From: Bordetella sp. LUAb4
GTDB taxonomy: Bacteria > Pseudomonadota > Gammaproteobacteria > Burkholderiales > Burkholderiaceae_B
DNA: 64,000 nucleotides
Assembly: GCF_021325795.1 (NCBI RefSeq)
Contig: NZ_JAHPZX010000002.1
Span: 496,001-560,000 of the forward strand
Direction of reading: 5' to 3'
Below the pieces are notes generated by a model, which was not told the DNA's origin, made no database searches, and saw nothing but the letters and a program-made list of their open reading frames with translations. Below are positions 10,201-17,573 of the stretch, one piece after another. Position 1 is the stretch's first letter; every line of letters begins with the position of its first letter. A program made the position numbers and the translations under genes.

Positions 10201-10309
10201 TCGCCTGCGCACGCGCCGTCCCTGGCGCCAGCAACGCAGCGAACAGCGCAATCGCCAGCAGTGCAAGCAAGATGATGGCGCGGTGTGCCGGCCGGTCTCC
10301 GTAGCGCAT
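7250..10309 (-). CDS. Autotransporter with IPT/TIG and He_PIG Ig-like domains
   Basis: About 1019 residues. The ATG at 10309 has GGAG 8 nt upstream; an in-frame GTG at 10318 is the alternative. An N-terminal signal peptide ends near ARA-QA. The passenger begins with a Cys-containing domain, then an IPT/TIG-like module (VTGIAPNTGPVAGGTSVTL), then two He_PIG-like modules (each with VGT.Y and TGGTAPY) separated by a cadherin-like module (YTPAAGYTGSDTFTYTATN). A Ser/Gly-rich linker leads into a C-terminal beta-barrel of about 280 residues that ends in RTRF, the aromatic end expected for outer-membrane insertion. It is likely a surface adhesin secreted by the type V route. It is the first gene of the operon with the three P47-like genes (27-nt gap). 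Confidence 0.9.
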   Translation of the reverse strand: MRYGDRPAHRAIILLALLAIALFAALLAPGTARAQATCQGGGTFAAIGDSLTVDISSCSTFFTNTLQDHSTERWGGLTNSSGALVRGPANCGVGSVNTASGCTPSAQTITTSNATYSYSADLINGGLVTVKLLTVTNAAATSDTSTMYTYVGDPEVKIADSASNTAFKFSFTLPVSTLAPTVTGIAPNTGPVAGGTSVTLTGTNLAGATSVTFGGTAAAITSNTATSLVVTAPAHAVGAVTVAVTTAGGNTSASFTYTAAPLVVSPAAGALAAGTVGTPYSQTFSITGGTAPYSVSMTGALPDGLAFDASTLKLSGTPTPAASASNAFSLNVGDAAGATATLAYTLAITSNPPVANPVAANVAAGAGASAIVIDVTGGAPSRVDIATQARHGVAAASGTSITYTPAAGYTGSDTFTYTATNAFGTSPPATVTVNVAAGILVLSPGPGALPAATVGTAYRQALSVTGGTAPYQYAVSGELPPGLALSNGAITGTPTAAVAASFTVVATDAAGIKGQAAYTLATTGPVPAGLSRSMQVVAGTTVTVDLAAGATGGPFSGAALVDPPPASEGRAVLRNGNGAFLMSFTAAPLAAGSVVVRYTLSNAWQTSVPAAITFTVVARPDPSKDTEVIGLVNAQVQTAQRFATTQISNFGSRLEQLHDERTRQADAFGIRFGAPSASQPDRRGADGSSAAGSPLAQAFGAVPASALPSLKGAPADESGRSGTSRESGSAGGGGSPSSAGRPRLAGPLAVWTGGFVNFGSSDKNSIKLDHTLVGVSGGADYRLSPDFVAGVGFGYGHERNDVGGNGTQVKGQAVSVALYGSYHPAPIFVDGLLGYSHLDFDSRRYVTTTGGQADGDRGGAQIFGSLSAGYEYRDADLLVSPYGRFQAAWTRLDTFTEEGADVWNLTYGRQEFSMLAGVAGLRTEYVVPTSWGALAYSARFEYTHDFAGSSRARVGYADTGITPYGLNVAGLSQNTVSAQLGVETQLRRNLAIGLSYQGSFGFERNALDHAFMVKFRTRF

Positions 10310-10637
10310 AAACCCCACTCCGATATCCTCTTGCGGCGTACATCGTTGGCGCCGCCTCGAACTGGCCGTGCGAAGGCTGCGTCACGCATATGCACGTGCT
10401 GTCCCCTTTCACGGATCGCGACAGAGAATATCCAAGCGCAGGGTGTTACCGGATGGCAAGGTTTTGCTCAACTGCCGAAAGCGTTTGCAAGCCGGAAGTT
10501 TATTTAGAGAAGGTGTTCCGGCCTGCCCGTGCCGCCACTGGCAATCGGCCCGCACATCGCGCAGAATGGCTGCGAACGCGGCCGCGGATGCGCGTACTCG
10601 ATTATTTCCAGACGAAGAAAGAAGCCGACCCATCCTC
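10310..10637. promoter_or_regulatory. Divergent control region of autotransporter-P47 operon and REC-AraC gene
   Basis: This 328-bp stretch holds no convincing gene. It separates two divergent transcription units, so both promoters should lie here. It is somewhat richer in A/T around 10430-10510, but I found no clear -35/-10 pair or strong inverted repeat. The frame of the plus-strand regulator stays open through part of it, so a longer N-terminus (for example from the ATG near 10567) cannot be excluded. Confidence 0.45.
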
Positions 10638-11450
10638 ATGGACCTTGCCCAGACCGCCGGCCGGCCGGCGCCAAGCGCCGCCGCATCCATTGCCGGGTTG
10701 CGCATCCTGATCGTCGATGACAGCCTGGACGACCGGGCGCTGCTGATGGAGTACCTGCGCCAGCAAGGCTGCCGTATCTACCTGGCGGACAATGGGCGTG
10801 ACGGGCACGACAAGGCGCAGGCCATAGCGCCCGACCTGATCCTGATGGATATCGCCATGCCTGTCTGCGACGGCATCATGGCCTGCGCCTTGTTGAAGGC
10901 GAACCCGGCGACCCGGCGCATCCCGGTGATTTTCCTGACGGCGGCGGGCCTGCCCCAGCAAAGAGTGAAAGGGTTGACGGCGGGCGCCATCGATTACGTC
11001 GTCAAGCCCTTCAATTTCGAGGAAATACGGCTGCGGATAACGGTACATGTCACCGCCAGCCGGCTGGGCAGAGCGAACGATCTCGGGGAAAAGCCGCGGA
11101 CCGCCGGGGGCGCGCTGGACGGCCGGCTGTTTCGCATGACGCAGGACCTGCTGCTGGGCAACCTGGGCGAGACGCCCGATCTCGCCAGCCTGGCGCGCGC
11201 CGTCGGCACCAACGCCCATCGCCTGAACGCCGCGTTCCGGCAGGTCATCGGCATGACGGTATTCGATTATCTGTTCGAGGAACGGATGAAGCGGGCCACC
11301 ACCATGTTGACCCAGACAACCCTGGACATACAGGCGGTGGCCGCCGCCGTGGGCTATGGAACGCGGCAGAACTTCGCCACGGCCTTCCGCAAGCGTTACG
11401 GGTTCGCGCCGACGGAGCTGCGCCAGATGAAGGCGGGCAGCGGGCAGTAG
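10638..11450 (+). CDS. Response regulator, REC plus AraC-type DNA-binding domain
   Basis: Taking the ATG at 10638, the protein has 270 residues. The receiver domain (about 22-140) shows the acidic pair Asp27/Asp28, phospho-acceptor Asp71 in LILMDIAMP, Thr101 and Lys123 in VVKPF. The C-terminal part (about 165-265) is an AraC/XylS helix-turn-helix pair ending in the typical YGTRQNFATAFRKRYGFAPTE-type segment. The start is uncertain because the frame is open upstream and no strong ribosome site is visible. It is transcribed away from the autotransporter-P47 operon and is its most obvious candidate regulator. It converges on the gamma-glutamyltransferase gene with a 12-bp gap. Confidence 0.88.
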   Translation: MDLAQTAGRPAPSAAASIAGLRILIVDDSLDDRALLMEYLRQQGCRIYLADNGRDGHDKAQAIAPDLILMDIAMPVCDGIMACALLKANPATRRIPVIFLTAAGLPQQRVKGLTAGAIDYVVKPFNFEEIRLRITVHVTASRLGRANDLGEKPRTAGGALDGRLFRMTQDLLLGNLGETPDLASLARAVGTNAHRLNAAFRQVIGMTVFDYLFEERMKRATTMLTQTTLDIQAVAAAVGYGTRQNFATAFRKRYGFAPTELRQMKAGSGQ

Positions 11451-11462
11451 CCCGCGCGCGTA

Positions 11463-13205
11463 TCACCATCCCATTGCATATGCCGTCCGCCGCGGATCGG
11501 CCCCCGCGGCGCGCGGGCCGTATTCCGTGTCCACGCAGATGGCGCACAAGGCGCCCGCGCTGGCGATGAAGTCCGGCCATTTGGTGACCTGGTGCCCCTT
11601 GGCCGCCAGCTCCGCCAGTGTCGACTCGGGAATGCGTCCCTCCGCGCACAGGTGACCCGGCGTGTAATTGTGCGGATGCTGGCTGGCAGGGAAATTGAAG
11701 GTGGCCACGCGCGGCTGCTCGATGGCGGCCTGCACGTCCATTTTGTAGTCGACGACGTTAAGGATGAGTTGGGCCATGGCCTGGGGCTGCACGTCCAGGC
11801 CCGGGGTGCCGAAGGTCATCGCCAGCTTGCCGTCCTTGAGCATCAGGGCCGGACTGGGCGTCAGGCGCGGCCGCTTGCCCGGCTGCAAGGACGACGGATG
11901 CTTGGGGTCCAGCCAGCTCTGGAAGCCGCGGGGGGATAGCACCACGCCCACACCCGGCACCACCGGCGTGTAACGGACGCCATCGCTGGGCGTAGCGGAA
12001 AAGCCATTGCCTTCGCTGTCGACCACGCAGCAATAGCTGGTGTCCGATCCCAAGGGGCCCGGTTGCGGCGCCGGCGGCCGGTATCCCGCGGCGCCTGCCT
12101 TGCCTTCGAAGGCCCATGGATCGCCGGGCGTGGGCATGTCCTTCCAGGCCTCCTTCAGCGAAATCCGCTCGACCCATTGCTTCGCGTAATCCTTGTTGAG
12201 CAGGCCTTCGATGGGAACGTCGACGAAATCCGGATCTCCATAGAATGCGTGGCGGTCGGCGAAGCTGGCCTTCAGTGCCTCGATGATCACATGCAAGCTC
12301 TTGGCCGAATTATGACCATAGGACGCCAGGTCATAGTTCTCCAGGATATTCAGCGTCTGGGGTAGCACGGGGCCCTGGCACCAGGGGCCACAGGCGAAGA
12401 CCTCATAGCCGCGATACGTCGTCTTGACCGGCGGCTCCACGCGTACGGAGAATTCGGCCAGATCGTCGTAATCCAGGAAACCGCCCTGCTCTTGCGAAAA
12501 GCGTGCCATCTTTTCCGCCAGGTCGCCTTTGTAGAACACGTCGCGCGCGGCCATGATGGCAGCCGCGCGGTCGCAGCCGCGCGCCGCGGCTGCGCGTTCG
12601 GCGTCCATCAATACGCGCAGGGTTCCCGCCAAGGTTGGCTGGCGCACCATGTCGCCGGTCTGGTAAGGGGTACCGTCCGGCCGCACGTACTCCCTGGAAG
12701 TCGGCCATTGCATGAGATTCGCATGGATGCCTGTCAGCATGTGCGTGAACAGGCGGCTGGCCGGGAAACCCTCGGAGGCCAATTGAAGCGCGGGTTCCAA
12801 CACCTGGCCCAGGGTCATGGTGCCATAGCGCGCAAGGGCCGTGAGCCAGGCGTCGCAGGCCGACGGCGTGATGGCGTTCTTCACGCCCAGGGGAATTTCC
12901 CCCTTGAGCTCGTCCCGGAAGTATTCAAGGCTGGCTTTCTTCGGCCAGCGCCCCAGGCCGGAAATGGTGACCACTTCGCGGGTCTTGGCCAGATAGATGA
13001 TGATGGGGGCCACGCCGCCCAGATTGGTCAGGTCCGGCTGCGTGACGTTGATGCAGACGCCCGCGGCCACCCCGGCGTCGACGGCGTTGCCGCCCAGTTG
13101 CAGAACGCTCATGCCGGCCTGTGTGGCCAGGTAGTGGCCGGCGGAGACGGCATAGTTTGCCGAGGTGATGACGGGACGAAACGTGGGGGTGACGAAAGTT
13201 GCCAT
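11463..13205 (-). CDS. Gamma-glutamyltransferase family protein (Ntn hydrolase)
   Basis: The 580-residue protein matches gamma-glutamyltransferase throughout: GGNAVDA near residue 40 and the self-cleavage site Thr389-Ser-Tyr-Cys-Cys-Val-Val-Asp, where the nucleophile Thr is kept but the second Thr of the usual TTH is Ser. The glycine-rich GVVLSPRGF segment follows. Members transfer or hydrolyse gamma-glutamyl groups after autoproteolysis into two chains. Unlike periplasmic Ggt of E. coli, no signal peptide is visible, so it may act in the cytoplasm. It is the last gene of a Bug-DadA-GGT operon (30-bp gap to the oxidase gene), which suggests release of an amino acid from an imported gamma-glutamyl compound. 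Confidence 0.9.
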   Translation of the reverse strand: MATFVTPTFRPVITSANYAVSAGHYLATQAGMSVLQLGGNAVDAGVAAGVCINVTQPDLTNLGGVAPIIIYLAKTREVVTISGLGRWPKKASLEYFRDELKGEIPLGVKNAITPSACDAWLTALARYGTMTLGQVLEPALQLASEGFPASRLFTHMLTGIHANLMQWPTSREYVRPDGTPYQTGDMVRQPTLAGTLRVLMDAERAAAARGCDRAAAIMAARDVFYKGDLAEKMARFSQEQGGFLDYDDLAEFSVRVEPPVKTTYRGYEVFACGPWCQGPVLPQTLNILENYDLASYGHNSAKSLHVIIEALKASFADRHAFYGDPDFVDVPIEGLLNKDYAKQWVERISLKEAWKDMPTPGDPWAFEGKAGAAGYRPPAPQPGPLGSDTSYCCVVDSEGNGFSATPSDGVRYTPVVPGVGVVLSPRGFQSWLDPKHPSSLQPGKRPRLTPSPALMLKDGKLAMTFGTPGLDVQPQAMAQLILNVVDYKMDVQAAIEQPRVATFNFPASQHPHNYTPGHLCAEGRIPESTLAELAAKGHQVTKWPDFIASAGALCAICVDTEYGPRAAGADPRRTAYAMGW

Positions 13206-13235
13206 GACTACTCCTGCGACCTGTTAGTACTGAAA

Positions 13236-14429
13236 TCATCCGGGCATGAGCGCATCCGCCAGGCGCCGGGCCGTATTAACCGAGCCGGTCAGCCCCAGGT
13301 GACCATGCCCGACGGCCAGCCACAATCCGGCATGGCCGGACGCCGGTCCGACGACAGGCACGGAATCCGGCATGCAGGGCCGATGTCCCATCCAATGCTG
13401 GGGCTTGATCCCCGCCAACCGCGGAAACACCTCCACTGCCAGCCGTTCCAGCACAGCCGTGCGGCGCGCGGTGGGCGGGGCATCGAGACCGGCGATCTCC
13501 ACGGTGCCGCCAATGCGCAGGCCATCCACCATGGGCGCCATGAAAACCTTCTTGTCCGCCAGCACCACCGTGCGCGAGATCAGCGAGGACTGTCCGGGGT
13601 ACTGCACGTGGTAGCCCCGCTGGCTCTCCAGCCGCAGCTTGATGCCTAGCGTGCCCAACAGGCGCGGCGCCCACGCGCCTGCCGCGACCACGATCTCGTC
13701 GCACTGCAGTGACTCGCCATCGCTCGTCACCGTCCAACCGCCCGCCGCTGGCTTCACGGTACGCACATCGGCCCGCAGCAACTCGCCGCCGCGCGCCACG
13801 AAAGTTCGTACTACCGCCTGCACGTAGCGCAAGGGGTCGAGGATGGTGGCATGGTCGGGAATCAGGACGGCCGACCGGTACCTGGCAGGAAGGCCGGACT
13901 CCAGGGCCTCGATGCCCGCGCGGTCGAGATAGTCCAGACGCTGCCCGTGCGAACTGCGTAGCGCCCAGGTGGCCTTGTCCTTGGCGCGCGCGCCATCGTC
14001 GGGATAGAGAAACAGGTGTCCTTTCTGTTGGAGCAGATGCGGGACACCCACCTCTTGCGCCAGCGCGGCATGCGCGGCGTAGCTGCCTTGGTACAGGTCG
14101 TGCAGGCGGTCGGCGTTGGCATGGACGGCTTGCGGCTTGGCCGACGCCAGGAATTGCCATAGCCACGGCAGCGCGCGCGGCAGGTAGCCGGGAGCCAAGG
14201 CCAGCGGGCTGTCACGATCCGTCAACATCGATGGCAGGGTCGAGACGATGCCGGGCATCGCCAAGGGGGCGATGGAACTCTCGCTGATGGCGCCCAGATT
14301 GCCATAGCTGCATGCACGGCCGGGTTCGTCCCGGTCGATCAACACGACTCGCGCGCCGCGCTTGACCAGCGCCAAGGCGATGCACGCACCCACGATACCC
14401 GCGCCGATCACGGCGACCTTCTTGGTCAT
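13236..14429 (-). CDS. FAD-dependent D-amino-acid dehydrogenase-like oxidoreductase
   Basis: The protein has 397 residues and the DadA/DAO fold. It opens with the dinucleotide-binding motif VIGAGIVGACIALAL (residues 6-20) and an acidic residue ending the second strand (LIDRDEPG), then the DadA-like GNLGAISESSIAPLAMPG segment. The C-terminal FAD contact region (WMGHRPCMPDSVPVVGP, then GHGHLGLTG) is intact. It probably oxidises a D-amino or imino acid and passes electrons to the respiratory chain. A GGAG ribosome site sits inside a copied 15-bp sequence just before the ATG. It lies between the Bug gene and the gamma-glutamyltransferase gene in one operon. The true substrate is unknown. Confidence 0.9.
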   Translation of the reverse strand: MTKKVAVIGAGIVGACIALALVKRGARVVLIDRDEPGRACSYGNLGAISESSIAPLAMPGIVSTLPSMLTDRDSPLALAPGYLPRALPWLWQFLASAKPQAVHANADRLHDLYQGSYAAHAALAQEVGVPHLLQQKGHLFLYPDDGARAKDKATWALRSSHGQRLDYLDRAGIEALESGLPARYRSAVLIPDHATILDPLRYVQAVVRTFVARGGELLRADVRTVKPAAGGWTVTSDGESLQCDEIVVAAGAWAPRLLGTLGIKLRLESQRGYHVQYPGQSSLISRTVVLADKKVFMAPMVDGLRIGGTVEIAGLDAPPTARRTAVLERLAVEVFPRLAGIKPQHWMGHRPCMPDSVPVVGPASGHAGLWLAVGHGHLGLTGSVNTARRLADALMPG

Positions 14430-14430
14430 G

Positions 14431-14518
14431 CTATTGCTTCTCCATCTTTTGCTACTCGCACTATTTTTCTCCTGCTTTTCCTGCTGCTTTTCTACTGCGT
14501 GTCCTATTGCTTCTCCAT
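14431..14518 (-). repeat. 15-bp duplication flanking a purine-rich degenerate array
   Basis: The 15 bp CTATTGCTTCTCCAT occurs at 14431-14445 and again at 14504-14518. The second copy is the end of the Bug gene (Met-Glu-Lys-Gln-stop); the first supplies the GGAG ribosome site of the DadA-like gene. Between them, 14464-14498 holds three degenerate 11-12-bp units which on the minus strand read close to GCAGNAGAAAA. It looks like a slippage product at the intercistronic junction. Confidence 0.7.
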
Positions 14519-15484
14519 ATGCGCGGCGACGCGCAGCTTTTCGAAACGCTCGATATCGTTGCGGATCAATTTTTCATAACCGGCCGGCGTATCGTGCACG
14601 GGCACAGAACCTACATCGGCCAGTTTCTTCATTACATCGGGCGAAGACAGTGCTTCGTTGATCGCCTTGTTCAGCTTGGTGACAATATCGGGCGGGACAC
14701 CCGCCGGCGCGATCACGCCCACCCAGTCCGCGACCTCGTACCCCGGCAAGCCGGCTGTCGTGATGGCCGGCACCTCGGGCAGCAATGCCATCGGCTTGGC
14801 GCTGCCCACGCCCAAGGCCCGCAACTGCCCGCCCTTGATCAGCGGAACGTAAGCCGTGACCGAATCGATCGACGACACGACCTCGCCAGAGATCAGGTCG
14901 CGCAGGGCCTCGCCCGTTCCCTTATAGGGTACGTACGTCACATTGGTCCCAGCCAGGGTGTTGAACATCAACCCGGCGAAATGCGCGGAGGATCCCGGGC
15001 CGCCGGATGCCATGGTCAGCCCGGGATGGATTTTCACGTAGGCGATGAACTCCTTGACGTCATGCACCGGCAAGGACGGGTTGACCACCAGCACCTTGGG
15101 CGTGCGGGCGACGGGCGCCACGGCCTGGAAGTCCTTAAGGGTGTCGTAGGGCAGCTTGTTATAGATCGCCGCGTTGATGGCATGCGATGTCGAAGCAAAC
15201 AGCAGCGTGTACCCGTCGGCGGGCGCCTTGGCGACGGCGACGGAAGCCACCGTGCCGCCCGCGCCCGCGCGATTCTCGACCACGACGGACTGGCCCAAGC
15301 GCATCGTCAACTGTTCGGCGGTGAGGCGCGCCATCATATCGGTGTTGCCGCCGGGGGCGAAGCCCACGACCAGCCGGATGGCATGGGTGGGATAACCCTG
15401 TGCCGCTGCGTGAGAGTGATAGGAGCCTGCGATGCCGACGACTAAACAGGCAAGCACAGCGCGCGCACGAAGGTTCGCGTTCAT
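14504..15484 (-). CDS. Bug-family tripartite tricarboxylate transporter substrate-binding protein
   Basis: The protein has 326 residues from the ATG at 15484, which follows AAGGG by 5 nt. The signal peptide (LACLVVGIAGSYHSHAAAQG) predicts export to the periplasm. The mature part has the Bug/TctC landmarks YPTHAIRLVVGFAPGGNTD, VENRAGAGG and the late PAVVMAG-like region. No membrane partners (TctA/TctB) are encoded nearby, as is common for orphan Bug genes of Bordetella. As the first gene of the operon with a DadA-like oxidase and a gamma-glutamyltransferase, it probably binds the compound those enzymes consume. A LysR gene is divergent, separated by a tandem array. Confidence 0.93.
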   Translation of the reverse strand: MNANLRARAVLACLVVGIAGSYHSHAAAQGYPTHAIRLVVGFAPGGNTDMMARLTAEQLTMRLGQSVVVENRAGAGGTVASVAVAKAPADGYTLLFASTSHAINAAIYNKLPYDTLKDFQAVAPVARTPKVLVVNPSLPVHDVKEFIAYVKIHPGLTMASGGPGSSAHFAGLMFNTLAGTNVTYVPYKGTGEALRDLISGEVVSSIDSVTAYVPLIKGGQLRALGVGSAKPMALLPEVPAITTAGLPGYEVADWVGVIAPAGVPPDIVTKLNKAINEALSSPDVMKKLADVGSVPVHDTPAGYEKLIRNDIERFEKLRVAAHMEKQ

Positions 15485-15614
15485 GATTTCCCTTGATCTG
15501 TTGTTGTAGCTAGCGTCCACGTTGTGTCGTGGCGGCCCCTATTCGTGGTGGCGCAATTAGGTTAGCCTCCGGCATACCCCGGGTCCAATCGTTTTTAGTT
15601 CTGGTTCCATAAGC

Positions 15615-15714
15615 GCATTGGATACTCCTATGCATTGAATGCCTCGGAGCATTGGATACTTCCGTGCATTGGACACTTCCGCGCATTGGACACTTCTGCG
15701 TTGGATACTTCCAT
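15615..15714. repeat. Six-copy tandem array, unit about 17 bp, between Bug and LysR genes
   Basis: Units start at 15615, 15632, 15649, 15666, 15683 and 15698 and follow the consensus GCATTGGATACTTCCGT; one unit is 15 bp long and the second is the most diverged. The array ends 39 bp before the LysR ATG and lies upstream of both divergent genes. It could be a set of regulator sites in helical or near-helical phase, or a variable-number repeat. No encoded peptide is apparent. Confidence 0.9.
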
Positions 15715-15753
15715 CCCTTGGGACCGGCGCCTTGAATCTCCGCGACAGGCCTC

Positions 15754-16644
15754 ATGCTGAATATCCGACAACTAAGAGCTTTCGCGGCCGTCATGCTGGC
15801 CGGTTCGGTGACCGGCGCCGCCACGCGCCTGCGTATCTCGCAACCCGCGATCAGCGCGCTGATCGCGGGCCTGGAACGCGATCTCGGCTTCAACCTGTTC
15901 GTGCGCGACCGCAACCGGCTGCAGGCCACCAGCGAAGCCACCTCGTTCTACCGCTCCGTGTCGGCGGTGCTCGAACGCCTGGACGGACTGGAGCGTCTGG
16001 CGACGGACATCCGCCAAGCTGACGAAGGCACGCTGCGCATCGCCGCCCTGCCCATGCTGGCGCTTGAATTCCTGCCCAAAGTGGCCGCGGGGTTTCTCGC
16101 GCGGCATCCTAATGTCAGGATGGTCCTGCAAGCGCACAGCTCGCCCACCGTCGCCAGTCTGATGGCCATGCAGCAATTCGATCTGGGCTTTTCCGAATCG
16201 GCCTATGACGAGGGGTGGATCAACGCCAAGCGATTGCGGGTGCGCTGCGTGTGCGTACTGCCGATTGGCCACCCATTGGCGGCAAAAGCAGTACTGACGC
16301 CCGCCGATCTGGATGACCTGCCTATCGTGACGGCGCCGGCGGATCATCTACGCACCCAGCACCTGGCGGAAGTATTCCAGGCCTGCGGCGCGCGCTTGAA
16401 CGTAAGGGTCGAGACGCCGCTATTCGCGTCCATGTGCGCCTTTGTGTCGCAGGGCGCGGGTTATGCGCTGGTGGATGCCATCACCGCCAGCGGTGTCCAT
16501 GGCGGCGGGTTGGTGACCCGGCCGTTCGAGCCGCCCTTCTACAACGACTTCGCCCTGCTCTATCCCGCCAGCAAACCCGTATCGCGCATCGCCGACGCGT
16601 TCATGCAGGAAGTGCTGGCGGAACTTGCCAGGTTCGCGGGATGA
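15754..16644 (+). CDS. LysR-family transcriptional regulator
   Basis: The 296-residue protein starts with a LysR winged helix-turn-helix (MLNIRQLRAFAAVMLAGSVT, then RLRISQPAISALIAGLERDLG), followed by a substrate-binding domain of two lobes (about 90-290). It is divergent from the Bug-DadA-GGT operon, the usual arrangement for a LysR regulator that responds to the transported or degraded compound and controls both itself and the operon. The 17-bp array before it may hold its sites. The DNA-binding domain looks complete. The effector is unknown. Confidence 0.93.
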   Translation: MLNIRQLRAFAAVMLAGSVTGAATRLRISQPAISALIAGLERDLGFNLFVRDRNRLQATSEATSFYRSVSAVLERLDGLERLATDIRQADEGTLRIAALPMLALEFLPKVAAGFLARHPNVRMVLQAHSSPTVASLMAMQQFDLGFSESAYDEGWINAKRLRVRCVCVLPIGHPLAAKAVLTPADLDDLPIVTAPADHLRTQHLAEVFQACGARLNVRVETPLFASMCAFVSQGAGYALVDAITASGVHGGGLVTRPFEPPFYNDFALLYPASKPVSRIADAFMQEVLAELARFAG

Positions 16645-16738
16645 CAGGCTCGCAGCCAGGTGAGGCAGGCCGGGACGTTCAGGTCCGCCGAGTGAAGAGG
16701 CCTGTTCGCAACCCAGGGCGAGTCCGTCGGTCAGCGCG

Positions 16739-17371
16739 CTATGCGCCCCCAGGAACGGTTCGGTCCACCGCGGAATCCCAAATCCCCATTGCCGCGGACA
16801 CCGCCTTCTCCATGACGGCCGGCGCGACGCGATCACGGGCGAGGCCCGACAAGCCCTGAAAAAAACAATCGATGGCGACGGACACCGAAACCGGATCCGT
16901 GGTTTCGCGCAGCTCTCCACTCTTGATGCCGCGCTCCACGCAGGAACGGAATCCCGCCCGGGTTCGGTTGCGTATGGTACGAAGCAGCTGGAAGCCTTCC
17001 CCGCTGTTCGCGGCGTTTGGGCCAACGATACCCGTCACGACCATGCATCCCTTCGGGTGACCGCTGCCCGTCTGCATCTTCGCTGACCGCTGCAATGCGA
17101 GAAATACGGCCTCTCGCGGCGGGATGGCGGTGTCATGGAGGCTCCGGGTCAGATCGCTGTAGATGACCATGTATCGCTCCAGGGCCTCCTTGTACAGCGC
17201 CTCCTTGGACTCGAAGGCCGCGTAGAAACTCGTTGCGGAGATGCCATCGCCTATCGCCGCCTTCAGCTGCGACACGGAAGTCAAATCGAAGCCCTGCTCC
17301 CAAAAGAGGTGCATTGCCGCGGTGACTGCCGCATCACGATCGAACTCACGGGGTCGGCCTCGATGCGCCAT
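16739..17371 (-). CDS. TetR/AcrR-family transcriptional regulator
   Basis: Taking the ATG at 17371 (MAHRGRPREF, with GGTGGA upstream), the protein has 210 residues; a GTG at 17386 would add five. The N-terminal HTH (DRDAAVTAAMHLFWEQGFD, then KAAIGDGISATSFYAAFESK) is typical of the family and the C-terminal ligand-binding part resembles YxaF/LmrA-type repressors (GCMVVTGIVGPNAAN). It is divergent from an NTF2-like gene and a DHA2 efflux gene. Its own promoter contains a copy of a 24-bp element that also occurs twice before the efflux operon, so it probably represses both units until a toxic ligand binds. Confidence 0.93.
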   Translation of the reverse strand: MAHRGRPREFDRDAAVTAAMHLFWEQGFDLTSVSQLKAAIGDGISATSFYAAFESKEALYKEALERYMVIYSDLTRSLHDTAIPPREAVFLALQRSAKMQTGSGHPKGCMVVTGIVGPNAANSGEGFQLLRTIRNRTRAGFRSCVERGIKSGELRETTDPVSVSVAIDCFFQGLSGLARDRVAPAVMEKAVSAAMGIWDSAVDRTVPGGA

Positions 17372-17392
17372 CAACAGTTCCACCAAAAATTA

Positions 17393-17422
17393 CATACTAA
17401 GCGATACACAATTCTGAGGCAA
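17393..17422 (-). promoter_or_regulatory. Probable tetR promoter with operator copy 1 in the spacer
   Basis: On the minus strand TTGCCT (17417-17422) and TAGTAT (17394-17399) are separated by exactly 17 bp. The 24-bp element at 17393-17416 covers the spacer and the -10 box. Sixteen of 24 positions match copy 2, including GATAC and AATTC, so binding here would block the repressor gene itself. Confidence 0.7.
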
Positions 17423-17472
17423 GGCACAGCCCTTCGGCGTCTCCAGCGCTTGAGGTCCCACGTACGACGCAG

Positions 17473-17526
17473 TTGACGTGCGCCACAACCCTGACTTATA
17501 TTTGTACCGATCGATACGGAATTCAG
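17473..17526 (+). promoter_or_regulatory. Probable promoter of the NTF2-MFS operon with operator copy 2
   Basis: TTGACG (17473-17478) and TATATT (17497-17502) are spaced by 18 bp. Directly downstream, at the expected transcription start, lies operator copy 2 (17503-17526), which contains the near-palindrome GTACCGATCGATAC (12 of 14 positions symmetrical). Confidence 0.75.
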
Positions 17527-17573
17527 TGCTGGGCGGGGTACTTACGAGAACCCCGTATTTTTTTACCTATTTA

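Noticed and set aside
15615-15714. CRISPR array
   Set aside because: The repeats are contiguous without spacers and only 15-17 bp long, and no cas genes are near.
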